A stretch of 39,398 nt of DNA from assembly GCF_001418335.1 (NCBI RefSeq), contig NZ_LIPP01000157.1:1-39398 (forward strand), given 5' to 3'. The stretch's first letter is position 1. Each line of letters starts with the position of its first letter. This DNA comes from Streptomyces aurantiacus (GTDB lineage Bacteria > Actinomycetota > Actinomycetes > Streptomycetales > Streptomycetaceae). Position numbers and translations under genes: made by a program. Shown piece after piece: positions 1-9,674 of this stretch. Under the pieces are notes generated by a model, which saw only the letters and a program-made list of their open reading frames with translations, was not told where the DNA came from and made no database searches.

Positions 1-1
1 G

Positions 2-3000
2 TTCCCGCTGTCCGCCGGTACGCCCGTGGCCCTGCGGTCCGCGGCCGGCCGCCTGGCCCGGTGGCTGCGGGGAGAGGGCTCGCAGATCCCGCTGCGAGAC
101 GTGGCGCACACACTGGCCGCGCGCCGCTCGCCCGCCCGGGAACGAGCCGCCGTGGTCGCCGCCGACCGGCCGGAGCTGGTGGCGCGGCTCAAGGAACTGG
201 CGGCCGGAACCGCGCCCTTCGCCGGGGTGGCGACCGGCAGAACGGTCCCGGACGCCGGACAGGGCGTGGTGTGGGTCTTCTCCGGGCACGGCTCGCAGTG
301 GGCGGGCATGTGCCGCCAACTGCTGGACCACGACCGGGAGTTCACCCGGGTCATCGACGAACTCGAACCGCTCGTGGCCGAGGAGTCCGGCTTCTCGCTG
401 CGTCAGACCCTGTGCCGCCCGGAGGTGGTGACCGGGTTCGACCGGGTACAGCCGGTGATCTTCGCCATCCAGTTGGGTCTCGCGGCGATGTGGCGCTCCC
501 ACGGCGTCGAACCGGCGGCCGTGATCGGCCACTCCATGGGAGAGGTCGCCGCCGCGGTCGCCGCGGGAGCGCTGAGTGTCGAGGACGGGGTACGGGTCAT
601 CTGCCGCCGCTCGCGCCTGATCCTGCGGACCGCCGGGCAGGGTCTGATGGCGTCGGTCGCCCTGGGCCGCGCCGAGGTCGAACGGCTGCTGGCCGAACAA
701 GACGTGCAAGGAGTGCACGACATGCGAGGGGCGACAGGGGTGACAGGGGTGACCGTCGCGGTCGTCGCGTCGCCGGAGAACACGGTCGTCGGCGGGGACG
801 CCGACCGCATCCGCCGCCTCGCCGAGGAGTGGGACGCCCGCGGCATCGGCATCCGCGTGGTCGAGGTGGACGTCGCCTCGCACACCGCCCACATGGACCC
901 CATCCTGCCCGACCTCACCGACGCGCTCGCCGGCGTCGTCGGCAGGACACCGAGGACGGCCTTCTACAGCACCGTCACCGACGACCCGCGCGAGCACGCC
1001 GTCCTCGACGCCGCCTACTGGTCGGACAACCTCCGCCGGACGGTGCGCTTCGCCGACGCGGTGCGGGCCGCGGCCGACGACGGACACCGGCTGTTCGTGG
1101 AGATCGGCCCCCACCCCGTACTGGTCCACCCGGTGCAGGCCACGCTCACCGCGCACGGCCACACCGGCACCGCGGTCGTGCCCTCCCTGCTGCGCGACAC
1201 CGACGACGCGCTGGCGTTCCACACCAACGTGGCGGCGCTGCACTGCGCGGGGCACCCGCTCGACTGGGCCGACCGCTACGGCGACGGCGCCCTGGCCGAC
1301 GTACCGCCGACGACCTGGGAGCGCACCCGGTACGTCGTCGATCCCTCCCCGCTGCGACAGTCGGCCGGGGCCCACTCCTCCCCCGCCGCGCACCCGCTCA
1401 CCGGACCGCACACCGCGGACCCCGACGGCGAGGGCCGCCACCTGTGGCAGACCCGGGTCAGCCCCACGACCCTGCCCTGGCTGGACGCGCACCGCGTCAA
1501 CGACGTGGCCGTGGTACCGGGCGCCGCGCTGTGCGAGATGGCCGTCGCCGCCGCCACCGACCTGTACGCCGCCGGTCCCGAGCACCTGCGCGTCACCGGC
1601 ATCGACCTGCAACGGCTGCTGCTGCCGGCGTCCGACGGCACGTCCGTCACCGCCACCGCCGAGGCGGCGGGCCCGGACACCGCCCGCTGGCGAGTGGTCA
1701 GCACGGCGTCCGACGGCAGCTCCGTCCAGCACGCCCAGGCGTACCTGCACCGCACGTCCGAGGGCGACCCCGTCCCACCGGGCCGCGACCCGCGGGACCT
1801 GCTCGCGGAGTTCCCGCACGCGGTGGACGCCGCGGACGTCTACCGGCAGATGCGCGAGGAACGCGGTGTGCACCACGGCCGACCGTTCATGGGCCTCCAG
1901 GCGCTGTACGAGGACGGGTCGCCGGCCGACCGACCGGGCGCCCGCCTGCTGGCCCGCGTCCGCGTACCCGACGGGGGCCGGTCCGGCGCCCAGGCGCTGC
2001 ACTGCCATCCCGTCACGCTCGACACCTGCCTCCAGACCGTCGCGGGCGCCGTACTGCGCTCCGGCGCCGTGCCCGCCGGAGGCATCCTGCCCGCGGGCAT
2101 CGAGACACTGCGCCTGTACGGGACTGTCCCGCTCAGCGGGTACTGCCTGGTGACCCTCGTGCGGGTGGACGGCGACCGGTTCACGGCGGACTTCCGCCTG
2201 TGGGCCGACGACGGCTCCGTGGCCGCCGACGCGACCGGGGTGGAGTTCCGCCACGTACCCGCGGAGAGCGCCGAGGAGCGCTTCGCCCACCGACTGCTCC
2301 AGGCGTCCTGGGAGCCCGCCGAACGACCGGCGTCGGACACCACGCCCGGCACCTGGACCCTCCTGACGGAAGCCGGGCGCGAACCGTACGCGGCCGAACT
2401 GGGCGCGGCCCTGGAGAAGCGGGGCGCCACCGTGCACGTCCGGACGTTCGCCCCGGACCGGCCCGCGGAGGACGACGACACCGCACCCCTGACACCCCTG
2501 ACATCCCTGGCATCCCTGACACCGCCGGAGCCCGGCGTACCGGCACAGACACCGACACCCCGGGCCGTGGTGTACCTGCCCGCGACCGGCACGCCGTCCG
2601 ACAAGACATCCCCCGACCACCGGGCACGGGAGCGGGTCGCCCGCCTGGCGGAAACGGCCCGCGTCCTCGCGCGGACCGCCGCCGACGGCGGGGCCGCACC
2701 GCGCCTGTGGACCGTCACCGACACCGCACAGCAGGTCGCACCCGAGGACCGGCCGGACCTGGCACAGGCCGGACTGCGCGGGCTCGTACGGGTCCTGAGC
2801 TACGAGCACCCCGAACTGCGCCCCGGCGTCCTGGACGTCGATCAGCGGATGCCGGTCACGGACGTGGCCGCGGAACTGCTGTCCTGCCCCGACGAGCAGG
2901 ACGAGATCGCCTACCGGCACGGAACCCGCCACCTGGCGCGCCTGCGCAACATCCCGCTGGACGAACGGGAGCGCCACCGCACCACGGTCGACCGCGAGCA

Positions 3001-5158
3001 CGACCGGGTGGCCCTGCGTCTGACCCGCCCCGGCGACCTGGACTCCTTCGAGTTCGTCGCCCAGCCCCGCCGCCGGCCCGCACCGGACGAGGTCGAGATC
3101 CGCCTCGACGCCACCAGCGTCAACTTCATCAACGTGCTCCAGGCCATGGGCGTCTACCAGGGCTTCAGCACCGGTGAGGAGCACGGGGACGTCTGCGCGT
3201 TCGACGGTGCGGGCGTCGTCACGGCCGTCGGGGACGGTGTCCGGGACGTGCGGGAGGGCGACCGCGTGGCCGCCATGTTCGTGGACGGTGAGCAGTCCGC
3301 CGTCATGTCCTCCTTCGCGACCGTCCGCGCCGACTGCCTCCTGCCGGTACCGGACGGGATGAGCACCCGGGACGCCGCCGCCCTTCCCTGCGCCTACCTG
3401 ACCGCCTGGTACTCCTTGCGGCACCTGGCCAGGCTGCGGCAGGGAGAGCAGGTGCTCATCCACTCGGCGAGCGGCGGCACCGGCCTCGCCGCGCTGTACC
3501 TCGCGCGAGCCTGCGGCGCCGAGGTCTGGGCCACCGCGGGCAGCGAGGCCAAGCGGGCGTACCTGCGCGGCCTGGGCGTCGCGCACGTCATGGACTCCCG
3601 CACCCTGGACTTCGCCGACCAGGTGCGCGACCTCACCGGGGGACGCGGCGTCGACGTCGTACTCAACTCCCTCACCGGCCCCGCGCAGTCGGCCGGTCTC
3701 GGTCTGCTGGCACACCGGGGCCGGTTCGTCGAACTCGGCAAGCGGGACATCTACGCCAACAACCGCCTGGGGCTGCTGCCCTTCCGCCACAACGTCACCT
3801 TCACCGGCGTCGACGTGCTGATGATGATGCAGAAGGACCCGGCCCTGCTCGCCGAGGGCTACCGCGAACTGGCCGGCCTGCTCGCGGACGGCACCCTGCC
3901 CCCGCTGCCCGTCACCGCACACCCCGTCGCCGAGGCGTCGTCGGCGTTCCACACCATGGCCTCCGCCCGCCACACGGGCAAACTCGTCCTCACCTGGCCC
4001 GCGACCGGCACCGACACCCTGCCCGTGCGCCCCGAGGACGTCCCCGTCGTCCGGCCGGACGGCAGCTACCTGGTCACGGGCGGGCTCGGCGGACTGGGAC
4101 TCCTGGTCGCCCGCCGGCTGGCCGAACGGGGCGCCGCCGCCGTGCTGCTCACCTCCCGCGGCGCCCCCACCGCGGCCACCCGTACCGCGCTCGACGCCGT
4201 CACCGAGGAGTTCGGTACCCGCGTCGAGGTCGTGTGCGGGGACCTCGCCGAGCCGGGCGTCGCCAACACCCTCGTACGGGCCGCCGTGGACACCGGCCAC
4301 CCGCTGCGCGGTGTCGTGCACGCCGCGGCCGTCGTGGAGGACGCCACCGTCGCCAACCTGTCCACCGCGCTCCTGGAGAAGGTCTGGCGCCCCAAGGCGA
4401 CGGGAGCCTGGCTGCTCCACCACGCCGTGGCCGGCCAGGACCTGGACTGGTGGGTCACCTTCTCCTCCGCCGCGTCCCTGCTGGGCAACCCCGGTCAGGG
4501 CGCCTACGCGGCGGCCAACGCCTGGCTGGACGAGTTCACCTCCTGGCGCCGGGCCCAGGGCCTGCCGGCCACCTGCGTCAACTGGGGACCCTGGGCGGAG
4601 GTCGGCCGCGGCACCGGAATGCGGGAACGCGGCTATGCCATGATCGCGCCCGCGGAGGGCATCGCCGCCCTGGAACGTCTCCTCGCCCACGACCGCGGCC
4701 GTACCGCCTACACACCCGTCGACCTGGCCCGCTGGCTGGAGTCCTATCCCGCCACCGGCCACACCGCCTTCTTCGCCGAACTGGCCGCCCCGGCGGCGGG
4801 TGCGGACTCCGCCGGCGGCCGCAGTGCCCTGCTGGATTCTTTGCGGGAGACGGACGACCCGCAGCAGCGCCGGCAGATCCTGCAACCGCGGGTCGTCGAC
4901 CACATCGCCGCGGTCCTGCGGCTGGGGACCGACCGGTTCGACGCCAACACGTCCCTGGTCACGCTCGGCCTCGACTCGCTCATGGCGATCGCCCTGCGCA
5001 ACCGGCTCCAGCGCGAACTGGCCCTGGAAATCCCCACGACGGTGATGTGGACCCACCCGACGGCGTCCGCCCTCACCCGCTACCTGCTGGCCCGGCTCCA
5101 CCCCGAGCAGGGCCAGGACGACACCCGCACCGAGACGGAAGCCGCCGCCACCCCGTGA
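2..5158 (+). CDS. type I polyketide synthase, AT-DH-ER-KR-ACP (5' partial)
   Basis: Reading is open from base 2, so the gene begins upstream. The first residues (FPLSAG...) match the KS-AT linker, so the KS should lie off the window. Residue numbers count from base 2. AT: GHSMGE near 175-180, with VASH in the specificity region, a methylmalonyl-like or mycocerosate-synthase-like signature rather than the malonyl HAFH. DH: His near 497 in HRVNDVAVVP (the usual HxxxGxxxxP has D for G) and DTCLQ as second acid. A structural-KR-like linker follows. ER: SGGTGLAAL NADPH loop near 1155. KR: TGGLGGLG and a Ser-Tyr-Asn triad in FSSAAS and GAYAAANA. ACP: GLDSL with the phosphopantetheine Ser at 1659. 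There is no thioesterase and the protein ends after the ACP. All reductive domains are present, so a fully reduced, possibly methyl-branched chain built iteratively is likely (inference). Confidence 0.95.
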   Translation, partial: FPLSAGTPVALRSAAGRLARWLRGEGSQIPLRDVAHTLAARRSPARERAAVVAADRPELVARLKELAAGTAPFAGVATGRTVPDAGQGVVWVFSGHGSQWAGMCRQLLDHDREFTRVIDELEPLVAEESGFSLRQTLCRPEVVTGFDRVQPVIFAIQLGLAAMWRSHGVEPAAVIGHSMGEVAAAVAAGALSVEDGVRVICRRSRLILRTAGQGLMASVALGRAEVERLLAEQDVQGVHDMRGATGVTGVTVAVVASPENTVVGGDADRIRRLAEEWDARGIGIRVVEVDVASHTAHMDPILPDLTDALAGVVGRTPRTAFYSTVTDDPREHAVLDAAYWSDNLRRTVRFADAVRAAADDGHRLFVEIGPHPVLVHPVQATLTAHGHTGTAVVPSLLRDTDDALAFHTNVAALHCAGHPLDWADRYGDGALADVPPTTWERTRYVVDPSPLRQSAGAHSSPAAHPLTGPHTADPDGEGRHLWQTRVSPTTLPWLDAHRVNDVAVVPGAALCEMAVAAATDLYAAGPEHLRVTGIDLQRLLLPASDGTSVTATAEAAGPDTARWRVVSTASDGSSVQHAQAYLHRTSEGDPVPPGRDPRDLLAEFPHAVDAADVYRQMREERGVHHGRPFMGLQALYEDGSPADRPGARLLARVRVPDGGRSGAQALHCHPVTLDTCLQTVAGAVLRSGAVPAGGILPAGIETLRLYGTVPLSGYCLVTLVRVDGDRFTADFRLWADDGSVAADATGVEFRHVPAESAEERFAHRLLQASWEPAERPASDTTPGTWTLLTEAGREPYAAELGAALEKRGATVHVRTFAPDRPAEDDDTAPLTPLTSLASLTPPEPGVPAQTPTPRAVVYLPATGTPSDKTSPDHRARERVARLAETARVLARTAADGGAAPRLWTVTDTAQQVAPEDRPDLAQAGLRGLVRVLSYEHPELRPGVLDVDQRMPVTDVAAELLSCPDEQDEIAYRHGTRHLARLRNIPLDERERHRTTVDREHDRVALRLTRPGDLDSFEFVAQPRRRPAPDEVEIRLDATSVNFINVLQAMGVYQGFSTGEEHGDVCAFDGAGVVTAVGDGVRDVREGDRVAAMFVDGEQSAVMSSFATVRADCLLPVPDGMSTRDAAALPCAYLTAWYSLRHLARLRQGEQVLIHSASGGTGLAALYLARACGAEVWATAGSEAKRAYLRGLGVAHVMDSRTLDFADQVRDLTGGRGVDVVLNSLTGPAQSAGLGLLAHRGRFVELGKRDIYANNRLGLLPFRHNVTFTGVDVLMMMQKDPALLAEGYRELAGLLADGTLPPLPVTAHPVAEASSAFHTMASARHTGKLVLTWPATGTDTLPVRPEDVPVVRPDGSYLVTGGLGGLGLLVARRLAERGAAAVLLTSRGAPTAATRTALDAVTEEFGTRVEVVCGDLAEPGVANTLVRAAVDTGHPLRGVVHAAAVVEDATVANLSTALLEKVWRPKATGAWLLHHAVAGQDLDWWVTFSSAASLLGNPGQGAYAAANAWLDEFTSWRRAQGLPATCVNWGPWAEVGRGTGMRERGYAMIAPAEGIAALERLLAHDRGRTAYTPVDLARWLESYPATGHTAFFAELAAPAAGADSAGGRSALLDSLRETDDPQQRRQILQPRVVDHIAAVLRLGTDRFDANTSLVTLGLDSLMAIALRNRLQRELALEIPTTVMWTHPTASALTRYLLARLHPEQGQDDTRTETEAAATP

Positions 5159-5224
5159 GCCCACACCGCCACCTCGTGCGCCCCCTCACCCCTTCCGCCC
5201 AACCGCTGGCCAGGTGACCACCGC

Positions 5225-6472
5225 ATGTCCCCTTCTTCCGCCCCTCCCTCCTCCGGCTCCTCCCCCACCTGGGACGTGATCGTCGTCGGTGCCGGCCCGG
5301 CCGGAGCCACCGCGGCCCGCGTCGCCGCCGAGAACGGCTGCGCGACACTGCTGCTGGAACGCGCCGCCATCCCCCGCTACAAGACCTGCGGCGGTGGCCT
5401 CGTCGGAGCATCCCTCGCCGCGCTCCCTCCCGGTCTGCCCCTCACCGTCCACGACACCGCAGGCCGGTTCACCTTCGCCCTCAACGGCCGCAAGGAACGC
5501 ACGCTCACGTGCGCCTCCCCGACCTGCGCCCTGGTCTACCGCAGCGAACTCGACGCGGCGCTGACCGACGCCGCCGCCGCGGCGGGCGCGAAGGTCCGGG
5601 ACAGCACCGCGCTGACCGCCCTGGAGCAACAGGGCGACAGCGTGGCCGTGACGACCAACCGCGGCGACACCCTCCGCGCCCGGGTCGTCGTCGGCGCCGA
5701 CGGCAGTGCCAGCAGAGTCGCCCGGTACGTAGGCGTGCAGTGCGCGCAGGTCGACCTCGCCCTGGAGGTCGAGGTCCCGGTCGACGAGAGGACCGCCGAC
5801 CGCTGGCGGGGCCGGGTCCTGATGGAGTGGGGGCCGCTGCCTGGCTCCTTCGGCTGGGTGTTCCCCAAGGGTGACGTCTGCACCGCGGGCGTGGTGGCCG
5901 CCCGCGGCAACCCCGTGGCCCTGCGCGCCTACAAGGAGGACTTCCTGACCCGCCAGGGACTCGACGGCCCGCGTCCCCTCCACGACACCGGTCACCTCAC
6001 CCGGTGCCGCCGCCCCGACTCCCCCCTGTCCCGCGGGCGCGTACTGGTCGCCGGTGACGCCGCGGCCCTCGTCGACCACTGGTCACGCGAGGGCATCTCC
6101 TACGCCCTGCGTTCGGGAGACCTCGCGGGTCACGCCGCCGCCCGCATCGTCACCGCCGCCGACGAGACGGCGGCGGACACCGCCGCCGACCGCTACGGAC
6201 GGCAGGTCGACGACGTCCTCGGCGTCGAGATGCGCGCCAGCAGCTCGCTGATGAACCTGTTCGCCCGCAACCCCGGCCTCGTCCACACGGCCGTGACCCG
6301 CCTGCCCCCGGCATGGCACCGTCTCGACGCCTACATCGCCGGCCGCACCAGCGTGGCCGGCATCATGACCGCGCCCTTCGCGCGCACCGCCACCGAGCTG
6401 GCCACCCGGCTGCCGCTCGGTCCCGCGGTACCGCGAAGCCGGCGACCGGCGGAAGGCGGTGGGTCGCGGTGA
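5225..6472 (+). CDS. geranylgeranyl reductase family FAD-dependent oxidoreductase
   Basis: The 415-residue protein has a disordered Ser/Pro start, then the FAD dinucleotide fold VVGAGPAGATAA near residue 20. The family signature around RYKTCGGGL follows near residue 55, then GADGSASRVAR, and the second FAD motif GRVLVAGDAAALVDHWSREG near 275. This order is typical of geranylgeranyl reductases, which saturate isoprenoid double bonds in chlorophyll side chains, archaeal lipids and menaquinones. An ATG with AGGTGA about seven bases upstream fixes the start. It lies 66 bp after the PKS and 206 bp before a polyprenyl diphosphate synthase, so its likely substrate is the isoprenoid made next door. 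Another alkene or quinoid substrate cannot be excluded. Confidence 0.88.
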   Translation: MSPSSAPPSSGSSPTWDVIVVGAGPAGATAARVAAENGCATLLLERAAIPRYKTCGGGLVGASLAALPPGLPLTVHDTAGRFTFALNGRKERTLTCASPTCALVYRSELDAALTDAAAAAGAKVRDSTALTALEQQGDSVAVTTNRGDTLRARVVVGADGSASRVARYVGVQCAQVDLALEVEVPVDERTADRWRGRVLMEWGPLPGSFGWVFPKGDVCTAGVVAARGNPVALRAYKEDFLTRQGLDGPRPLHDTGHLTRCRRPDSPLSRGRVLVAGDAAALVDHWSREGISYALRSGDLAGHAAARIVTAADETAADTAADRYGRQVDDVLGVEMRASSSLMNLFARNPGLVHTAVTRLPPAWHRLDAYIAGRTSVAGIMTAPFARTATELATRLPLGPAVPRSRRPAEGGGSR

Positions 6473-6638
6473 GCCCACCGACGGCCAGGTGGCCGGCGCC
6501 CGGGTCGTCGGTGATGGTCCGACGGTCGGGTCAGTGCACCGTATGAGATCTGGGCCGCGCCGGTGATCCTTTCGCCTGGCGGTGTGCTGCGCTTCCCGGT
6601 GCCGGTCGGGCACCGGTTGACTGATGCGGGTATCCCTT

Positions 6639-6663
6639 TTGTCCGCAGTTTGTTGTCCGCAGT
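6639..6663 (+). promoter_or_regulatory. 11-bp direct repeat upstream of prenyl synthase gene
   Basis: TTGTCCGCAGT occurs at 6639-6649 and again at 6653-6663, a 14-bp period, just before the GAGGAG ribosome site of the next gene. It may bind a regulator or lie in the 5' leader; no function is known. Confidence 0.4.
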
Positions 6664-6678
6664 CTTGAGGAGCAGTGC

Positions 6679-7722
6679 ATGTCACAGATCACCGACTCGG
6701 CCCCGGGCACCGCGTTTCCCCGTCTGGGCTGGGTCGACGACCTGTTCGTCCCGGCTCTCCGGACGGCCCTGGCGGCCCTGCCGGCCGTCGAGAGCCGGGT
6801 GGCGGGCTATCACCACGGCTGGTACGAGGCCGACGGCACCCCCGTGGCGTCGGCCTCCCGGCGCGGCAAGGCGGTCCGGCCTGCGCTGACGCTGCTGTCC
6901 GCCGCGGCCGTGGACGGCAGCGCCGACGACGCGCTGCCCGGCGCCGTGGCCGTGGAACTCGTACACGACTTCACCCTGTTGCACGACGACGTCATCGACG
7001 GTGACGCGCTGCGCCGGCACCGGCCGGCCGCCTGGTCGGTGTTCGGCACACCGGCGGCCGTCCTGACCGGGGACGCGCTGCTGGTCTCGGCGGTACGGGT
7101 GGTCGCCGACGCCCCCCGGCCACGGGCGGCCACGGCGGTGCGGGAGCTGGTCGGCGCCCTCATGGAACTGGTCGAGGGGCAGAGCCTCGATGTCGCCTTC
7201 GAAAAGGCGCCCGAGGTGTCGGCGGCGCAGTACCTGGCCATGGCCGAGGGCAAGACGGGGTCGCTGATGGGCTGCGCCTGCGCGCTGGGCGGGCTGCTCG
7301 CGGGGGCCGACGACGAACGGGTCGGCGGGCTGCGGGAGTTCGGCCGCCGGCTCGGCGTCGCCTTCCAGTGCGCCGATGACGTGCTGGGCATCTGGGGCCG
7401 TACGACGCGCAGCGGCAAACCGGTCGGGGCCGATCTCGCCGCGCGCAAGAAGTCCCTGCCCGTGGTGGCGGCGCTCGCCGGCGGCGGCCCGGCGGCCGAG
7501 CGGCTGCGGGACCTGTACGCATCGCCGCGTCCGATGGACGAGCAGGACGTGGCCCTGGCCCGTCAGCTGGTGGAGACGGCCGGCGGACGCCAGGCCGCCC
7601 AGGACGAGGCACGCCGTCAGATGTCCGCGGCGCTGCGCGCGTTGTCGTACGCCCGGCCGTCGGCGGACGCCTACCGCCAGCTGCAGGAGATCGCCTGGGC
7701 GATGATCCGCCGGGATTCCTGA
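6679..7722 (+). CDS. polyprenyl diphosphate synthase (GGPP/FPP synthase-like)
   Basis: The 347-residue protein belongs to the trans-isoprenyl diphosphate synthase family, which condenses IPP with allylic diphosphates. The first Asp-rich motif is LLHDDVID near residue 98. The second is FQCADDVLGIWG near 233, followed by GKPVGADLAARKKSLP. DDVLG in place of DDxxD at the second motif is common in actinobacterial GGPP-type enzymes. RGKAVRPALTLLSA near residue 60 is the IPP-binding KxxRP-like region. The start ATG has GAGGAG eight bases upstream. Chain length cannot be fixed by eye; C20 is most likely. It sits between a GGPP-reductase homologue and an exporter, which supports an isoprenoid lipid pathway. 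It could also feed the terpene synthase 3 kb away. Confidence 0.92.
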   Translation: MSQITDSAPGTAFPRLGWVDDLFVPALRTALAALPAVESRVAGYHHGWYEADGTPVASASRRGKAVRPALTLLSAAAVDGSADDALPGAVAVELVHDFTLLHDDVIDGDALRRHRPAAWSVFGTPAAVLTGDALLVSAVRVVADAPRPRAATAVRELVGALMELVEGQSLDVAFEKAPEVSAAQYLAMAEGKTGSLMGCACALGGLLAGADDERVGGLREFGRRLGVAFQCADDVLGIWGRTTRSGKPVGADLAARKKSLPVVAALAGGGPAAERLRDLYASPRPMDEQDVALARQLVETAGGRQAAQDEARRQMSAALRALSYARPSADAYRQLQEIAWAMIRRDS

Positions 7723-7900
7723 GACCGGCCACGGCCACAGCCACAGCCACGAGTGTGACGAGGGGGCGGTACGGACCTGGCTTCGCGGACCGACCACTTC
7801 GGGCGTGACTTCGGGCCCGGTGGGCCGTTGTCCGTACAGTGGGCCGTTTTGTGACATCTGTCCGGCCTTTTCCTGACCGTCCTGAACGGGTCCATTCGTA

Positions 7901-8821
7901 ATGAAACACAGTGAATTTGTGCAGCAGCCCGAGTCCGGCCCGGCGCTTCCGGGTGATCTTCCGGCCGTGTCCGCCTATGGACTACAGGTGGCCCGCGGCA
8001 CCCATACGGTGCTGACGAACGTCACCTTCTCCCTCCCCCGCGGCTGTGTGGTCGGCCTGCTCGGCCCGAGCGGCTGCGGGAAGACGACGCTGCTGCGTGC
8101 GGTGGTCGGCGTGCAGCCGGCCACCGCGGGCCACGTCCAGGTCCTGGGGCACGCGGCCGGCGCCCCGCAGCTGAAGACCCGCGTCGGGTACGTCACCCAG
8201 GCCCCGTCCGTGTACGCGGACCTGACCGTGCTGGAGAACCTGCGCTATTTCGCCTCCGCGCTGGGCATGAAGGGCTGGCGCCGGGAGGACGCGGTGGTCC
8301 GCGTCGTCAAGGAGGTCGACCTCGCCGGATACGCCGACAAGCTCGTCGCCCGCCTCTCGGGCGGTCAGTACTCGCGTGTCTCCCTGGCCGTGGCGCTGCT
8401 CAACGAGCCCGAACTGCTGGTGATGGACGAGCCGACCGTCGGCCTCGACCCGATCGTGCGCCGGGAGCTGTGGCAGGTGTTCCAGCGGCTGGCCGAGGAA
8501 GGCACCACGCTGCTGATCTCCAGCCACGTGATGGACGAGGCCGACCGCTGCGACCGGCTGCTGCTGATGCGCGCCGGCCGACTGCTGGCCGGCGCGGCCC
8601 GGACCGCTCTGCTGGAGCACACCGGATGCTCCGACGTGGAGGAGGCGTTCATGCACCTGGTGGAGGCGGCGACCGCGGCGGAGGCACAGGCCCGCCAACA
8701 GGTCGCGACCCAGGACCTGTTGTCCGAGCTGCCCGGCCTTTCCGGTCTCTCCGGACTGCTCGACCAGGGCGGCGCCCCCGAGGCCGAGCGGGTCTCCGTC
8801 GCCGCGGACGCCCGCTCGTGA
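7901..8821 (+). CDS. ABC transporter ATP-binding protein
   Basis: The 306-residue nucleotide-binding subunit has Walker A GPSGCGKTT near residue 60, a Q-loop in YVTQAPSVYADL, the signature LSGGQ near 150, Walker B LLVMDEPT and switch His in ISSHVMDEA. It is of the drug/lipid exporter type (ABC-2, DrrA-like). The last 50 residues after the HLVEAA segment are a low-complexity tail. No strong ribosome site is visible before the ATG at 7901. The 178 bp upstream contain a short GCCACA-rich run and may hold a promoter. The stop overlaps the next start (GTGA), so it is translationally coupled to the permease. The likely role is export of the product of the upstream genes. Confidence 0.95.
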   Translation: MKHSEFVQQPESGPALPGDLPAVSAYGLQVARGTHTVLTNVTFSLPRGCVVGLLGPSGCGKTTLLRAVVGVQPATAGHVQVLGHAAGAPQLKTRVGYVTQAPSVYADLTVLENLRYFASALGMKGWRREDAVVRVVKEVDLAGYADKLVARLSGGQYSRVSLAVALLNEPELLVMDEPTVGLDPIVRRELWQVFQRLAEEGTTLLISSHVMDEADRCDRLLLMRAGRLLAGAARTALLEHTGCSDVEEAFMHLVEAATAAEAQARQQVATQDLLSELPGLSGLSGLLDQGGAPEAERVSVAADARS

Positions 8822-9579
8822 GCCGCCTCCCGCTGGCCGACCGGCTGCCGTTCTCCCCCACGATCACCGGGGCGACCGCCGTACGGGTGCTGCACCAGGT
8901 CTCCCGCGACAAGGGCAGCACCGCGCTGCTGCTGGGCATCCCCTGCATGCTGATGGTGCTGCTCAAGCTGATGTTCCACAGCTCGGACGCGACCTTCCAA
9001 CGTGTCGGGCCCCAGGTCTTCGGCATCTTCCCGGTCATCGTGATGTACCTGGTGGCGTCCATGTCCACGCTGCGGGAACGCACCACGGGCACCGCCGAAC
9101 GGCTGCTGACCATGCCGGTGCGGCGGCTCGACATCGTGCTCGGCTACAGCATCGCTTTCGCGTTCCTCGCACTGCTGCAGGCGGTGCTCTCCACCCTGCT
9201 GTCGGTCGGCCCGCTGGGGCTGGACATCAAGGGCCCCGCGTATCTGCTGATGGTGATCGCCATGCTCGGCGCCCTGCTGGGCCTGGCCCTGGGACTGCTG
9301 GTGAGCGCCTTCGCCCGCAACGAGTTCCAGGCGGTGCAGTTCCTGCCGGCGGCGGTCCTGCCGCAGTTCCTGGTGTGCGGACTCTTCGTGCCCCGGGACG
9401 AGATGCAGGGAGCCCTGTCGGGCGTGGCCAAGGTCATGCCGATGACGTACGCGGTGCAGGCCGCGAGTGAGGCCGCCGGCCATTCCGGTGTCACCGGCGT
9501 GTTCGTCCGCGACGCCCTGCTGACTCTGGCGTGCGTGATCCTCGTGCTCGTCGTCAGCGCCGCCACACTCAAACGTTGA
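8818..9579 (+). CDS. ABC-2 type transporter permease
   Basis: The 253-residue protein starts with GTG at 8818, overlapping the ATPase stop by four bases. About six hydrophobic segments can be seen: around LLGIPCMLMVLL, VFGIFPVIVMYLVA, IAFAFLALLQAVL, LLMVIAMLGALLGLALGLLV, LPAAVLPQFLVCGLF and LLTLACVILVLVV. The conserved loop RERTTGTAERLLTMPV is typical of ABC-2 permeases such as DrrB. It pairs with the ATPase to form the exporter. The gene is followed by a clear terminator hairpin, so it ends the operon. The substrate is unknown. Confidence 0.94.
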   Translation: MSRLPLADRLPFSPTITGATAVRVLHQVSRDKGSTALLLGIPCMLMVLLKLMFHSSDATFQRVGPQVFGIFPVIVMYLVASMSTLRERTTGTAERLLTMPVRRLDIVLGYSIAFAFLALLQAVLSTLLSVGPLGLDIKGPAYLLMVIAMLGALLGLALGLLVSAFARNEFQAVQFLPAAVLPQFLVCGLFVPRDEMQGALSGVAKVMPMTYAVQAASEAAGHSGVTGVFVRDALLTLACVILVLVVSAATLKR

Positions 9580-9620
9580 CCGCGACACACACACGCGACA
9601 CCCCGCAGCCCGCAACACGG

Positions 9621-9654
9621 ACGGCCTCCTCCCGCGCATGCGGGAGGAAGCCGT
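9621..9654. terminator. hairpin terminator between exporter genes and His-rich peptide gene
   Basis: ACGGCCTCCTCCCGC and GCGGGAGGAAGCCGT pair over 15 positions with one mismatch around a GCAT loop. It lies 41 bp after the permease stop and 20 bp from the stop of the convergent gene, so it can serve both. There is no U-tract, as is usual in Streptomyces. Confidence 0.8.
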
Positions 9655-9674
9655 CGCAGGGAGTCTTCGATCGG

